Under the pieces are notes generated by a model. The model did not search any database. It worked only from the letters and a program-made list of their open reading frames with translations, and was not told the DNA's origin. The translations under genes were made by a program, and so were the position numbers. From assembly GCF_024679095.1 (NCBI RefSeq), contig NC_066531.1, forward strand, positions 6,414,250-6,478,249: DNA of 64,000 nt, in the 5' to 3' direction. Positions 46,097 through 56,893 of this stretch are shown here, piece after piece. Position 1 is the first letter of the stretch, and every line of letters starts with the position of its first letter. This stretch comes from Eriocheir sinensis. Lineage: Eukaryota > Arthropoda > Malacostraca > Decapoda > Varunidae.

Positions 46097-47430
46097 TTAT
46101 CCTTCTTTTTTCTTTATATTAATTCCCATCCTCTTTTTCATTAAGAAGGCGAATTTTAAACGTTCTCTTCAACTACCTATTTCATTTCTCCGTACTTCTG
46201 GGGGAGATTTTCATCGTCTCTGCCCTCATTCACACCCAAGACTTCCTTCTTGTATTACTTTTACTTCCCACGACATTCCTTTCTATCTTGTTTTTGCTTT
46301 AAGAGGGCGAATTCCAAACCTTCTCATCAATTACTGTTTTCATTTGTACTTCTGGGGGGATTTTTCCTTGTCCCTTCCCTCTTTTATACTCACATTTCCA
46401 TTCTTTTTTTAATGCTCTTCGTTCCTCTGAGGTTTCTTTTATCTTCCTTCTCATTTAAGTAAGCTAATTGCACGTCTTTTCACCGGTTAGCTTTTTCTTT
46501 TGTTCTTCAGATAGTTTTTTTTCTCCTCCCTTCCCTTGTTCACACCGACACTTCTTTTTTCTGTAACCTTTCTTTCCCATGAGATTCCTTTAACCTTATT
46601 TTCATTAAATACGTGAATTGCACATTTTTTCCGATTTTTTTTTTCCACTTGTAACTCCATTGTTTTCCACCTCTCTTCCTTTGTTCACACGCACACTTTC
46701 CTCTTTTTATTACTTTTCGTTACCATGAGGTCGCTTTTATCCTTTCCTCATTAAGTACGTGAATTATACATCTTTTACCAATCACCTTTTTCTTTCGTTC
46801 TCCAGTAAGTTTTCACCTCCCTTCCCTCGTTCACACCCACGCTTTCCTTCTTTTATTTCACCCTTCATTCCTATAATACTGCTTTGATCTTTTCCAGCAA
46901 CCACGCGAACTGCACACCTCATCAATTACGTTCTTTTTTCTTTTGTACACCTTGGGGAGTTTTCTCTGTTTTTCCCTCACTCCCACACACACCTTTTCTT
47001 AACCCTTCGTTCTGTAAGACTCCATTTACTTCATTCAATTAAATATGCAGTTTCCACACCTTTATACCAACTATTTTTTTCCCCTTTTGTGCTCCTGAGG
47101 TTGTTTCCACTACTCCCTTCCCTTCCTCACACCCACACTTTCCCTTTCAACCCTTCGTTCCACTAATGTTGCTTTTATCCTCTCCATCAAAATCCTCATA
47201 CTGTACACCATATGTTACCTCTATTTTCTTCTTTTGTAAACCCGAATACATTTTCTCCGCTCTTCTTTTACTCATACACCTTTCTTCTCTTCCTACCAAG
47301 TTGCATTCAAGTGTTCTGTTTGATCGCTTATTTTGCATCTCTTCAACAATTACCAGTTTTGTGAATACCTGAGGGAGATTTTTATGTTCGTCCCTCACTC
47401 ACGCCCACGACTTTCCTGTTCTATCGTCTT
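45790..47430. repeat. ~150-bp pyrimidine-rich tandem array, about 10 units
   Basis: TCGTTCACACCCACACTTTC-type blocks fall near 46018, 46228, 46388, 46540, 46683, 46826, 46980, 47128, 47270 and 47397. Between them each unit has a TTCATGAGGTTTCTTTTATC-like part, a GTGAATTGCACATC part and a TTGTACTTCTGGGGGAG part. Units are diverged. The minus-strand frame at 47147-47398 is a by-product. Confidence 0.87.
46023..46094. repeat. (CA)n expansion inside one array unit
   Basis: The (CA)n sits exactly where other units of the 150-bp array have CACACCCACAC, so it appears to have grown from that short motif. Confidence 0.95.
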
Positions 47431-47439
47431 TGGTACACC

Positions 47440-47640
47440 ATAGCATATTTTTACCTTGTTTCCTCTCCCTTTCCCCTATCTGTCTGTTCTCCTTCCTTAC
47501 GTCCATCTGCCTTCTCTCCCCCCCTCTGTCCACCTGGCTCCTCTCCTCCTCCCCTTGCACCTGCCTTCTCCCACCTCCCCTCACACCTTTACCTGCGTCC
47601 TCCCCTCCTTCCCTCACACCTTCACCTGCGTATCTCCGCC
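47440..47640. repeat. Pyrimidine-rich repeat with CCTCACACCTTCACCTGCGT duplicate
   Basis: CTCACACCTTTACCTGCGTC and CTCACACCTTCACCTGCGTA are 30 bp apart at about 47580 and 47610. CTCC units precede them. Confidence 0.8.
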
Positions 47641-47952
47641 CAGGTGTAAGATGAGAAGATGAAACGTTTGCCTCCGGTCGTGGTGAAGGGAAGACAAAGC
47701 TAACGTTTTTACACCTCTGGACGTTTTCCTTTGGCTATCAGCGAGGGTTTATATTGTTGATTTACTTGTTGTTATTGTTATTATCATTATTACCATTAGT
47801 GTTGTTATTAGTGTAAATACTTTGCTTCATCATTACATTAGATTTAGTGTTATTGGTATTGCACTTTCCTTATACATTTTGACGTATTACTTTTGGCATT
47901 AACGCTGCTTTTTATTGTTGATTTACTAGCTATTATTGTTGTTATTTTAGAG

Positions 47953-47954
<2 letters not shown>
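47641..47954. other. TTA-rich spacer
   Basis: GTTGATTTACT..TATTGTT occurs at 47755 and 47918, and GTTATTATT patches lead into the (ATT)n. Confidence 0.55.

Positions 47955-48041
<87 letters not shown>
47955..48041. repeat. (ATT)n microsatellite, ~87 bp
   Basis: About 29 ATT units. Confidence 0.98.
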
Positions 48042-48230
48042 GGTAGTGTCATTATTGTCAGAACATTGCTTAAATTACCACCGCTTTATTTATAGTGTCA
48101 TTTCTATTGCTTTGACGCCATAACTACCAATGCAGTGTTCGCGTGCTTCATTAACTAATTATTTATGCAATTATTTTAACGGTGCGGGTCAAAGAGAATT
48201 TCACACGGATTATAATTATGATACGTGCGG

Positions 48231-48237
<7 letters not shown>

Positions 48238-48315
<78 letters not shown>
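48238..48315. repeat. (AC)n microsatellite
   Basis: About 78 bp of AC. Confidence 0.98.
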
Positions 48316-48319
<4 letters not shown>

Positions 48320-48399
48320 AGCAAATAAGTAAACACACACGGAAAGCCCTTAACTAACACATAACTATGAAACATGACCACTAAAAAAAAAAAAGGACA

Positions 48400-48434
48400 A
48401 AATAATAATAATAATAATAACAATAACAATAACA
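48400..48434. repeat. (AAT)n then (AAC AAT)n
   Basis: AATAATAAT followed by AACAATAACAAT. Confidence 0.92.
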
Positions 48435-48593
48435 CACTATCCTGATTTTCCAAGTCCAGCAGTGTAAGAAGAAATTAAGAAAACGAGAGAGGAAATTGTA
48501 CAAGAATTAGCGATGAAAAAAAGACATAGAATGAAGGTAATGAACAGGGGCAAGAAAGTGACCAGACGGATGAGAAAAAACGAAGGTGAAGGA

Positions 48594-48628
48594 GGACGAG
48601 GAGGAGGAGGAGGAGGAGGAGGAGGAGA
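48594..48628. repeat. (GGA)n microsatellite
   Basis: About eleven GGA units. G-rich DNA with a G run continues at 48774-48783. Confidence 0.95.
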
Positions 48629-48884
48629 TGAAGGGGCTATAAAAGGTTGGTACACTGGGAGAACGTGTGTGTTTTTCCTCATCTCTGGAGGCTGTTGAGG
48701 CGAGGCAAGAATCTAATTTGACCTTTTTCTCCCTGGTACTTGTGAGGGAGGGTGCTAGGAAGAGGGCAGCGAGGGGGGGGGGGGCATTCGAGGGGGTATC
48801 TGGGGAGGGGGAGGGCGACGGAGGGAGAATAGAGAGGTGTGGTAAGGAGGTGTGAGGTGTTGAGGAATAGGCAGGAGGGATGTT

Positions 48885-49240
48885 AAAAGGGAGGAATGGG
48901 TGAGGGAAATGGGGAAAGCAGAGGTAGCATTATTTGACCCCTATTCCCCATTCTCCTTCATCCTCTTCCTCCTCTTCCTCTTTCCTCCAATTTCCTAGAC
49001 TGATGGGGAGGAATGGGTGAAGGAAATGGGGAAAGAAGAGGTAAGATTTTTGACCCCTATTCCAATTTTTCCTTCATCTTTTCTCTCCTTTTCCTCTTTT
49101 CTCCAATTTCCTAGACTGATGAGGAGGAATGGGTGAAGGAAATGGGGAAAGGAGAGATAACATATTTTGACATCTATCTTTTTTCCATCTTTTTCTCTTC
49201 CTCATCTTCCTCGTTCTCCTTTACTTTCCCTCTTTCCTTC
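48885..49240. repeat. ~116-bp tandem array, 3 units
   Basis: GAGGAATGGGTGAAGGAAAT at 48891, 49008 and 49124 (spacings 117, 116), each followed by GGGGAAAG and GACCCCTATTCC and a pyrimidine tract ending TCCAATTTCCTAGACTGATG. Each unit is half purine, half pyrimidine. Confidence 0.93.
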
Positions 49241-49388
49241 TTTCCTCCTTTTCTCCTTTCGTTCTCTTCCTCTTCACCCCTGTAACTATTCTCGGCACAA
49301 ATAAATACACACACATACAAACAAACAAACAAACAAACACTCACGGTAAACAAACAAACACGCCAGGCAAGAAAAAAACAGGGTAAAC

Positions 49389-49491
<103 letters not shown>

Positions 49492-49614
49492 AAAGCAATA
49501 TCAAACATGACGCTGATGAGGTTCCTTTTTGCAACAACTGACTGATTACATTATGCTTTTATTTTTAAGAGCGACGTATTTTTTTTTTTTTTACAGTAAG
49601 TGACGAACAAACCT

Positions 49615-49618
<4 letters not shown>

Positions 49619-49676
<58 letters not shown>

Positions 49677-49690
49677 AACACACACACACG
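49619..49690. repeat. (AC)n microsatellite with an A-run break
   Basis: AC 49619-49671, AAAAAAA, then a further short AC. Confidence 0.96.
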
Positions 49691-49737
49691 TTCAGCGCCA
49701 GAAATTCGTATTGGTTGAAATACTCTGAATTATTAGT

Positions 49738-49748
49738 TATTATTGTTA

Positions 49749-49810
<62 letters not shown>

Positions 49811-49868
49811 GGGTGTGTGTTTGTGTGTGTGTGTGTGCGTGTGTGTGTGTGTGCGTGTCTGTGTGTGT
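49738..49868. repeat. Compound (ATT)n-(TG)n microsatellite
   Basis: ATT 49738-49809 passes into TG with CG interruptions to about 49868. Confidence 0.96.
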
Positions 49869-49984
49869 CCCTTCACTCCTGCAAAAACGATTCGCATAAA
49901 TAAAAAATCACGGCGGTTTGTTGCCTGGAAAAATAGATGATAATGACATTGTTTCATCAGCGAGCCGAGTGTGATGTGCTCATG

Positions 49985-50036
49985 ATGGTGGTGGTGGTGG
50001 TGGTGGTAGCGGTGGTGGTGGTGGTGGTGGTGGAGT
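49985..50036. repeat. (GGT)n microsatellite
   Basis: About 17 GGT units with one AGC break. Confidence 0.96.
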
Positions 50037-50137
50037 GACAAGCGGCTTGGTGTGAAAAAAAGTATTTCGTTTAGGGTTTCTGTGCATGAACATAAACAAC
50101 CAGGAGATGAAACACCTAAATCACGCCCTCTTTACCC

Positions 50138-50340
50138 TGCCCCCCCTCCCCCTTACCCCCACCCCCCTTCCCCTTACCCCCACCCCCCTTCCCCTTCTCC
50201 CCTCCCCTTCCACTTGCCCCAATTTCAGTCGTCCCTATCCCTTGCCACTCTTCCCATCTCCCCTCTCCCCGACATCTCCTCATCCTTCTCCCCCACCTTT
50301 TCCCCTCTCTCCCACCTCCCCACCTTCAACACAGACAGGT
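50138..50340. repeat. C-rich CCCCTTACCCCCACCCC tandem and CCCCTTCTCC tract
   Basis: CTTACCCCCACCCCCCTTCC repeats at 50151 and 50173 (22 bp), followed by C/T-rich DNA. Confidence 0.85.
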
Positions 50341-50480
50341 AAGCTCATCCATACATCCATTCATCTGCCTCAGAGCAACATATCGCGTCGGCCGCTCGAT
50401 TTATGGCGCCAATAAATTGCTGGCGAGGAGAATGAGGCGCGTTAATTACCCGCCTGATCTCATTAGTAGTTCGAGGGATA
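50341..50480. promoter_or_regulatory. Candidate regulatory island
   Basis: A unique stretch between repeats with GATTTATGGCGCCAATAAAT (near-palindromic), GCGCGTTAATTACCCG and CTCATTAGTAG, which are Hox/Cdx- and homeodomain-type sequences. A function is inference only. Confidence 0.3.
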
Positions 50481-50497
50481 CACAGACACGGCCGCTG

Positions 50498-50552
50498 CCC
50501 ACCACCCACACCACCACCACCACCGACACCACCACCACCACCACCACACGCT
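50498..50552. repeat. (CAC)n/(ACC)n array
   Basis: CACCAC units with GAC breaks. Confidence 0.93.
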
Positions 50553-50597
50553 ATCCTGAAGCCCAAGTCGTGATAAGAAGTGGAAGCTGCCGGGAAT

Positions 50598-50606
50598 ACA
50601 CACACA

Positions 50607-50662
<56 letters not shown>
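50598..50662. repeat. (AC)n microsatellite
   Basis: AC with one AAAC break. Confidence 0.97.
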
Positions 50663-50810
50663 GACACAGGGAAAGAGAGAAAGACCGACCGGGAAACGCC
50701 GAGGGACACCAGTAAGTTAGCGCCGACGAACTCTTCATGGCGACGGTGCTACCCGAAAACCAGGCCGACTAAATTAAAGACAACTTATTTCCAGGGGTCA
50801 GTGACATGAG

Positions 50811-50848
50811 AGGAGGAGGAGGAGGAGGAGGAGGAGGAGGAGGAGGCG
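50811..50848. repeat. (GGA)n microsatellite
   Basis: About twelve units. Confidence 0.96.
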
Positions 50849-50959
50849 ATGAGAGGGTATACCTTAGGAGGCCATTAATCATACTTTATCTCCCTTCATT
50901 CCGTGACGATCCTTCTAATAAAGGTTCTCAAAGCCGCCTCCTTCCTCCCCCAGCACACG

Positions 50960-51372
50960 ACGCAAGGCTGCCACACCACACCAGGCCAAACTACACCACC
51001 CCACGCTATACCACACCACATTACAGCACATCATATCACGCCCAGCTGTGGTATTTCACGTCACACCCCATCACAACACTACACCAAGCATTATCCCAGC
51101 ACGCTAAAAGCCACACCTACCACATCACACCACACAACACCACATTCAGCTACACTAGACCACACCAAGCCACACTACACCACATTAAGCTACACTAGAC
51201 CACACAAACCTACATAACACCACATTAACCTACATCACACACACCACACCAGGCCACACCACACCACACCTCACTACACCACATAACGCCAAGCTACACT
51301 GTGCCACGTCACACCACGCCTCGTCACGCTGAAACAGATATCGCTACGCCATACCAGATCACACCACCCGAC
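50960..51372. repeat. Degenerate CCACACYA-type short-unit array
   Basis: About 400 bp built of CACAC, CACTA and CACCA five-base pieces such as ACTACACCACATTAAGCTAC, with longer blocks (CTACACTAGACCACACC) repeated near 51150 and 51190. The Thr/His frames are translations of it. Confidence 0.85.
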
Positions 51373-51491
51373 ACCACCTCAGGCTAGGAAGTGTATATAG
51401 AACAGTTCAGGTCAAAGGCTGAGCGTCGTAGATAAACAAATATGGTGTGTTTACGGTTACTCTACACAACCCTATGGTGTCTACTGCTACA

Positions 51492-51522
51492 ACTACTACT
51501 ACTACTACTACTACTACTGCCA
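51492..51522. repeat. (CTA)n microsatellite
   Basis: About nine CTA units. Confidence 0.93.
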
Positions 51523-51900
51523 TAACGAAGTACAATTACAATACCGCATTACACCACATCAAAACACAACACAATAAAGACAAACATCCAGACCAAGAAA
51601 AATACACGCCAGAAAAGGTTTTGTGGAAGGAAGAGACGAAAAGACAACGCACCATCATCACCACCTCCACCACCTCCACCACCACCAGGTCCTCCACTGA
51701 TCCCCGGCCTTCACCTACCAAATGCAGCCGATGATAAGGCGCGCCACTCAAGAGGGAGACAAAGGAGGATGTGAAAAAGGCATCACACGGCCCCAGGACC
51801 TCGGCGGCGTGATAAGTCTGTCCCGTGAGGCTCCCGAGACGCCCACACCGATGTCCCAAGAAGAAGGAAGGAAGGAAGGATACGTGATGTTGCTCTGTAC
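51523..51900. other. Unique island with (CCA) patch
   Basis: (CCACCT)n at 51658-51690, then unique GC-balanced DNA. GATGATAAGGCG and GTGATAAGTC (51729, 51810) are GATA-factor-type sites. Frames on both strands match nothing I know. Confidence 0.4.
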
Positions 51901-52510
51901 CTTGTCCCTTGCGAAAGCGTCCTATGTCTTGTACTTCCCTCTCTTTTGTTTTGCTGTATCTCTTTCTCTCCTATTTCTCCACACTTATTTTCCTTTCCTT
52001 CTCATTCTTACTCCTCTTCTTTTCCTTCTTTCTACCTCTTCTTTCCCTTTCGCTCTACGCTATGCTATGTTATCTCTTCTACTCTGATATCTGTCCTCCT
52101 CCGCTATTTTTTTACAACAAAGGAGACAGCTCAAGGGCACACAAAAAGGAAACAATAATAAAAAAAAGCCCGCTACTCGCTGCTCCTAAAAAGAATCGAA
52201 GGAGGAGGCCGAAAGAGGGTCAATTTCGCCCTGCCTTTCTTCGTTACTCATGGCCTGTCCGTCGCACTTCTCTCCCCTTCCTTTCCCTTTTCCCTTTCTC
52301 CATTTCTCCTCTCCCCTCTCCACTTCCTTTCCCCCCTCTCCTCCCCCTTTCTTTCCCCTTTCTCCTCTCACCTTCCTTTCCTTTTCCCCAGTTCCCTTTC
52401 CCCTCTCCCCTTTCTTCTTCTTCCTCTCTCCTTTCCCCTTTTCCATTTCCCCTCTCCCCTCCCCCTTTCCCTTTCCCTCTCCCTCTCCCTCTCGCTCTCG
52501 TTCCCTCGTA
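51901..52510. repeat. Pyrimidine-rich tract interrupted by element S
   Basis: C/T-rich on both sides of the element S insertion. The right part is dominated by CCCCTTTC and CCCTCTCC units. Confidence 0.8.
52107..52228 (-). mobile_element. Element S, best-preserved copy (subfamily A, minus)
   Basis: Minus strand in order: GAAATTGACCCTCTTTCGGC, CTCCTCCTTCGATTC, TTTTTAGGAGCAGCGAGTAG, CGGGC, T run, ATTATTGTTTCC, TTTTTGTGTGCCC, TTGAGCTGTCTCC, TTTGTTGTAAAAAAA. I use this as the reference for the family. There is no A-box, B-box or open frame, so it is either a novel SINE or the 3' end of a LINE. Confidence 0.88.
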
Positions 52511-53096
52511 GCTCGGTCGCGTAGCCGAAGACAAAGCGAGTCAGGCCTTACGTAAGGTTCTTCAGCAACAAAGTTTACGAAGAAATTAATAGAGAATAGA
52601 CCTTGATTATGGGAGATAAAGGGAGGGAAAGAGCGTGATTGTGCCGCCGAGATGGGGAGGCTGCGGGGAGGGACGGAGAGGGGCAGGAGGGAAGAGAAAG
52701 GGATAGCGAAACGTTGCTAAAAGAAGTTGTATAACGGGGGCGTGTAGAGAGGCTGTGACGAGGGAACCAAAGGAGAGGCAAGGTAGACGAGGTGACAGAA
52801 GGGAATGAAAGGACTACGAAAGGTGTGTATACAGGAGGATACAAGGGAATCAAAGGAGAGACAAGGTAGACAAGAGGATGATTTTGATGAAGGAAGAGAA
52901 ACAACTGGAAGACGAAGGGAAAGACAGGCCGAAAAAATGGTGAGGAAAGAAAGCGAATGATTGGAAAGAGGAACAAAAGAGGAAGTGAGGTAAACAAGGT
53001 GACGGAAGAAGTGGGAGACGAAAGGGAATACAAGCGTACGATATGGTGAGAGTAGAGAGCGAAAGATTGGAAAGCGAAATATTTTGCCGGAGAAGT
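52511..53096. repeat. Purine-rich ~60-130 bp degenerate repeats
   Basis: GGGAATCAAAGGAGAGACAAGG and related GGTAGACAAG.TGA pieces recur near 52770, 52850 and 52985. Confidence 0.75.
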
Positions 53097-53740
53097 AAGT
53101 AAGTAGGTAAGAAAATATTTATTGCTCTTAATAAATACATATATAGAGAATTATAGTTTAACAATTTCAGCGACAGTCTCTCGAGCCGAAGCTCCTGACA
53201 GACTGATGTTAATTAATAGAGATGTTTTATTCCACCTTCAACACATCACAATAAATTTGACAAAAAAATACAACCTAACAATATATACATTCCTTAGTGA
53301 GTAGTTTACTATATTAAAAAATGTAGGGCTGCGAAGGGTTCTGTTGTAAATATTTTTTGTTTTGTTTCTCTTTTAAATTTTTGGAGACTGCTTGTCTTGG
53401 GTAGTTCTTTTATGTTTAGTGGCAAGCTGTTAAAGAGTTTAGGGCCAGTGCATGGTGTGCTATTTTTATATAAAGATGTTCTAAACTGCGGACAAATCAG
53501 ATCTACGTTATTGCTTCTATTGTGCTGTAAATTATCAACAAGTTTAAATATTTTATTATCTGAAAAATTTGAAAACATTTTATATATCAGTAATAATGAG
53601 AAGCATTCATGTACTTTATCAAATTTCAAAATCTCCATTAAAGAAAAAATATCGGACACAGAATCAAACCTACCCAAGAAAAAATACAGTTTGTGATCTA
53701 TTACAAAGATACCTCTGAAGAAGTTGTTGCGGCACACCTC
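53097..53740 (-). mobile_element. 5'-truncated non-LTR retrotransposon (3' end)
   Basis: Carries the ORF2 C-terminus (53309-53737) and about 210 bp of 3' UTR containing AATAAA, a GCTTCGGCTCGAGAGACTGT block and a terminal CTACTTACTTACTT simple tail ending at about 53097. 5' truncation and a short repeated tail are typical of CR1/L2-like and related LINEs. Confidence 0.75.
53309..53737 (-). pseudogene. LINE ORF2 protein C-terminal fragment
   Basis: The minus-strand frame of 142 codons has the C-terminal signature RSNNVDLICPQFRTSLYK, TPCTGPKLFNSLPLNIKEL and LQKFKRETKQKIF. It is preceded by an Ile/Leu/Phe helix-rich stretch containing KVHECFSLLLIYKMF. This pattern (R(S/N)..(L/I)..P..RT.L.K....GPKLWNSLP..IK....L..FK...K) ends many non-LTR RTs. 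The RT catalytic core is missing, so it is a 5'-truncated insertion. The tail has no stops, which suggests a fairly recent insertion. The Met shown as start is simply the first in frame. Confidence 0.88.
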
Positions 53741-54189
53741 TTATCCCAACAAGAGTGGAAAGAAAAAGAAACACAGAAAGATAAGAATAGAAAGAGAATA
53801 ATAATAAAAAGAAAGGTTCGTTGCAAAGGTATAAAGGACGGGAAAGGTAACACGAGAGCCGCTTAATAAGGTCGCCAGGGAGAAAGGAAAATGGAATGGG
53901 AGGAAAGGTAGAGTCAACGGGTTAAGGAAAGTGGGAAGATGATGAGACGTAAAGGGAGTACATAAAGGGGTGACGAAGGTAGCAAGTTTCAAAGGAAGGT
54001 TAGACAAAAAAAAAAAGTTAAAGAATAGTGGAAAAATGAAAAGACAAAAGAAAAGGGAGAAAAAAGGGAGAAGGAAAAGAAAGAAGGAAGGATGGAGGAT
54101 AGGAGCAAATAGGTAAGTGAAGGTAGAATGTGATAAAAGAAGGAAGGATTTAAGGGTTGAAAATGGGAAGGATGAAAATAGAAAAGAAA
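53741..54189. repeat. Purine-rich low-complexity DNA
   Basis: GGAAAGG/GGAAGATG units without a clear period. Confidence 0.65.
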
Positions 54190-54945
54190 TGTGTTAAGGG
54201 TGAAAGCACGAATAAAAGAAGGAGAAAAGGTTAGCGTAAAACGATACCAAGGAAAAACGATAAAGAGGAGGAAGATGAAAAATATAAAAAAGTAGAGATG
54301 TAGAGAATGAGTGAAGGAAAGAAAGGAGGAATATTTGAACGAGAAAAGAAGGATAAGAAGAAGGAAAAAGAAATAACAGACGAGTAAAACGATACCATGG
54401 AAAAACGATAAAGAGGTGGAAGATGAAAAATAGTAAAAAAAAAGGTAAAGATTTAAAGAATGAATGAAGGAAAAAAAGGAGGAATATATGAACGAGAAAA
54501 GAAGGATATGGAGAAGGAAAAAGAAATAACAGACAAATAAAACGATACCAAGGAAAAATAATAAAGAGGAGGAAGATGAAAAATAAAAAAAAGTAGAGAT
54601 GTAGAGAATAAGTGAAGGAAAAAAAGGGAGGAATATATGAACGAGAAAAGAAGGATAAGGAGAAGGAAAAATAGATAACAGACAAGTAAAAAGAAATCAA
54701 GGAAAAAAAATAGAGGTGGAAGATGAAAAATAGTAGAAAAGGCATAGATTTAAAGAACGATTGAAAAGAAAAGCAGAAATATATGAACGAGAAAAAGAAA
54801 AAAAGGAAAAGAAAAAGAAATCCCAGACAGACAAAAACGAAACCAAGAAAAAAAAAACAGTAAAGAGGTTGAAGATGAGAAAGAAGGAAGATGAAAAAAA
54901 TTGCACTAACCAAAGAAAAAAAGTATAAATGAACGGAGGAAAATT
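54190..54945. repeat. ~150-bp purine-rich tandem array, 5 units
   Basis: ACGATACCAAGGAAAAA blocks at 54241, 54389, 54542, about 54690 and 54837 (spacings 148, 153, 148, 147). Each unit also has GAGGAAGATGAAAAAT, AAGAATGAATGAAGG and GAATATATGAACGAGAAAAG. The 275-codon minus-strand frame is Phe/Ser/Leu repeat translation. Confidence 0.93.
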
Positions 54946-55180
54946 TAGGACTGGAAAGAAAACTCTGAAACCAGTAATACATGGAAAAGATAAAGAGTCG
55001 CTGACGGGTTACACAGTCCAATAATGGAGGTGATTAGGTGCGGAAAGACGAAGAGAGCCATCGACCCACCGCATGAGTCTCGTGACTTCTTGGCGACCCG
55101 GAAATGCGATGAAAAATGTATGAGGGTAATGAAGTAAAAGAAAGAAATGGTAGTTTGCGGAAGACATCAGGAAGAGGAAA

Positions 55181-55585
55181 AAGGCAGAAAAGCAGGAGAT
55201 AAATAAAGTAAAAGAAGAGTAAGAGGAGAAAACAAAGAGGCAACACAAACGAGGAGCAGATATGAAAACAATTAGAAAGAGTAAAAAGCAGAAAAGCAGG
55301 AGATAAATAAAGTTAAAGAAGGGTAAGAGGAGAAAACAAAGAGGTAACACAAACGAGGAGCAGATATGAAAACAATTAAAAAGAGTAAAAAGCAGAAAAG
55401 CAGGAGACAAATAAAGTAAAAGAAGAGAAAGAGGAGAAAACAAAGAGGTAACACAAACGAGGAGCAGATATGAAAACAATTAGAAAGAGTAAAAAGCAGA
55501 AAAGCAGGAGAAAAATAAAGTAAAAGAAGAGTAAAAGGAGAAAACAAAGAGGTAACACAAACGAGGAGCAGATATGAAAACAAAA
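55181..55585. repeat. 104-bp tandem array, 4 near-identical units
   Basis: GCAGAAAAGCAGGAGA at 55184, 55288, 55392 and 55496, exactly 104 bp apart, with GAAAACAAAGAGGTAACACA and ACGAGGAGCAGATATGAAAA in each unit. This is the most homogeneous long-unit array in the window, so probably recent. Confidence 0.96.
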
Positions 55586-56232
55586 GAATGTAAATGAGTA
55601 ATGAGAAAAACTACCATCATAAGAATAGGGAAGGTAAGGAATGGGGGAATGAAGAGACAAAAATGCATAAAATAGAAAACAATGTAAAGGAGTAATGAGA
55701 ATTTTGCCATCAAGAGGAAATAAAAACGACTGACTTCCTCGATTTGGTTGAGCCGAATGAACATAATACTCGTAAATGGAAGATAAAAGAATGGAACATG
55801 AATGAGACACAAGAATAGAGAAAGAAGAGAAGAACAAGGCACGGAAAGGAACATTATGAATAGCAGGAAGAGAACGAGGAGTAAGAAAAGAAGGAAGAAG
55901 AGAAAAACCAGGAAGCGGATGTCATTAACTCTCTCAGGGAACAAAATAATAAACATAATATAAACATAATATTTACATTAAGCGAGGTGATGATAGCAGC
56001 GCCAGAAGAAGAGGAGGAGAAGGAGAGGAAGGAAACACAAATAGACACATTGGAAAACGGAAAAAAGTCGAAATATGAACATGATTAGAAAACAATACAC
56101 CAAAATAACAAATAAATAAAACGTAGTAGTAGAATGAGGTAAAATTTTTAGTACGGTGAAAAGAAGTAATGGAGTAGAAGCAGACATAAGGGAGGAATGG
56201 GGGAGAGGGGTTAGGAGTAGGGAGAAAAGAGG
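55586..56232. other. A-rich spacer with a weak duplication
   Basis: GTAAATGAGTAATGAGAA and GTAAAGGAGTAATGAGAA occur at 55589 and 55685 followed by CATCA, an old ~96-bp repeat. No gene. Confidence 0.6.
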
Positions 56233-56342
56233 GAGAGGAGGAGGAGGAGGAGGAGGAGAGAAGAATCCGAATTTATGGTTACAAAATTACTTTCTGATGG
56301 AAGTTTTGGCGCGGACGCTGCATAAATCTGGCTTAAAAATTC

Positions 56343-56870
56343 TCCACCACCACCACCACCACCACAACCACCACCACCACCACCACCACGCTGTATTTGG
56401 ATGGTTAATTCTTTATCCGCCCCAACCACCAAAACCACCATTCCCATCACTATCTGCATCTACGCCATCTTCATCACCACCACCACCATCATCACTAACA
56501 CCACCATCACCACCACCACCACCGCCACGCTGTATTTGGTTGCTTAGGTCTTTATCCCCCCCCCCCCTCCTCACCACCACAACCACCATTCCCATCACTA
56601 TCTGCAGCTACGCCATCTTTATCACCACCATCACCATCACCACTACCACCACCACTACGCTATATTGGGCTGGTTAGTTCTTTATCCCTCATCACCACTT
56701 TTTCCATCATCACCATCAACGTCATCCATATCAACACCATCACCATCATCACTATCACCACCACTACCAATAACTCCACAACCAGTAGCGCGACAAACAC
56801 CAGCAACATCATCAATACCATCATCACCACCACGCACCATTAACACCACCACTATCAACACCATCAACAT
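56343..56870. repeat. CCA-rich array with ~135-bp period
   Basis: CACGCTGTATTTGG.TG.TTA plus CTTTATCC at 56388, 56527 and (diverged) 56657, each followed by CACCATTCCCATCACTATCT and CAGCTACGCCATCTT. Between them are (ACC)n tracts. Confidence 0.92.
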
Positions 56871-56893
56871 CACGAGCCGGCTTTGTCTACTAT

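Noticed and set aside
51722..52087. 121-codon plus-strand frame with a complex N-terminal part
   Set aside because: The C-terminal half is pyrimidine-tract translation, and the N-terminal part matches no family I know. It is kept only as a unique island.
53122..53304. 60-codon plus-strand frame
   Set aside because: Lies antisense within the 3' UTR of the minus-strand LINE fragment.
54194..55021. 275-codon Phe/Ser-rich frame resembling a membrane protein
   Set aside because: It is the minus-strand reading of a ~150-bp purine-rich tandem array. The hydrophobicity comes from T-rich codons.
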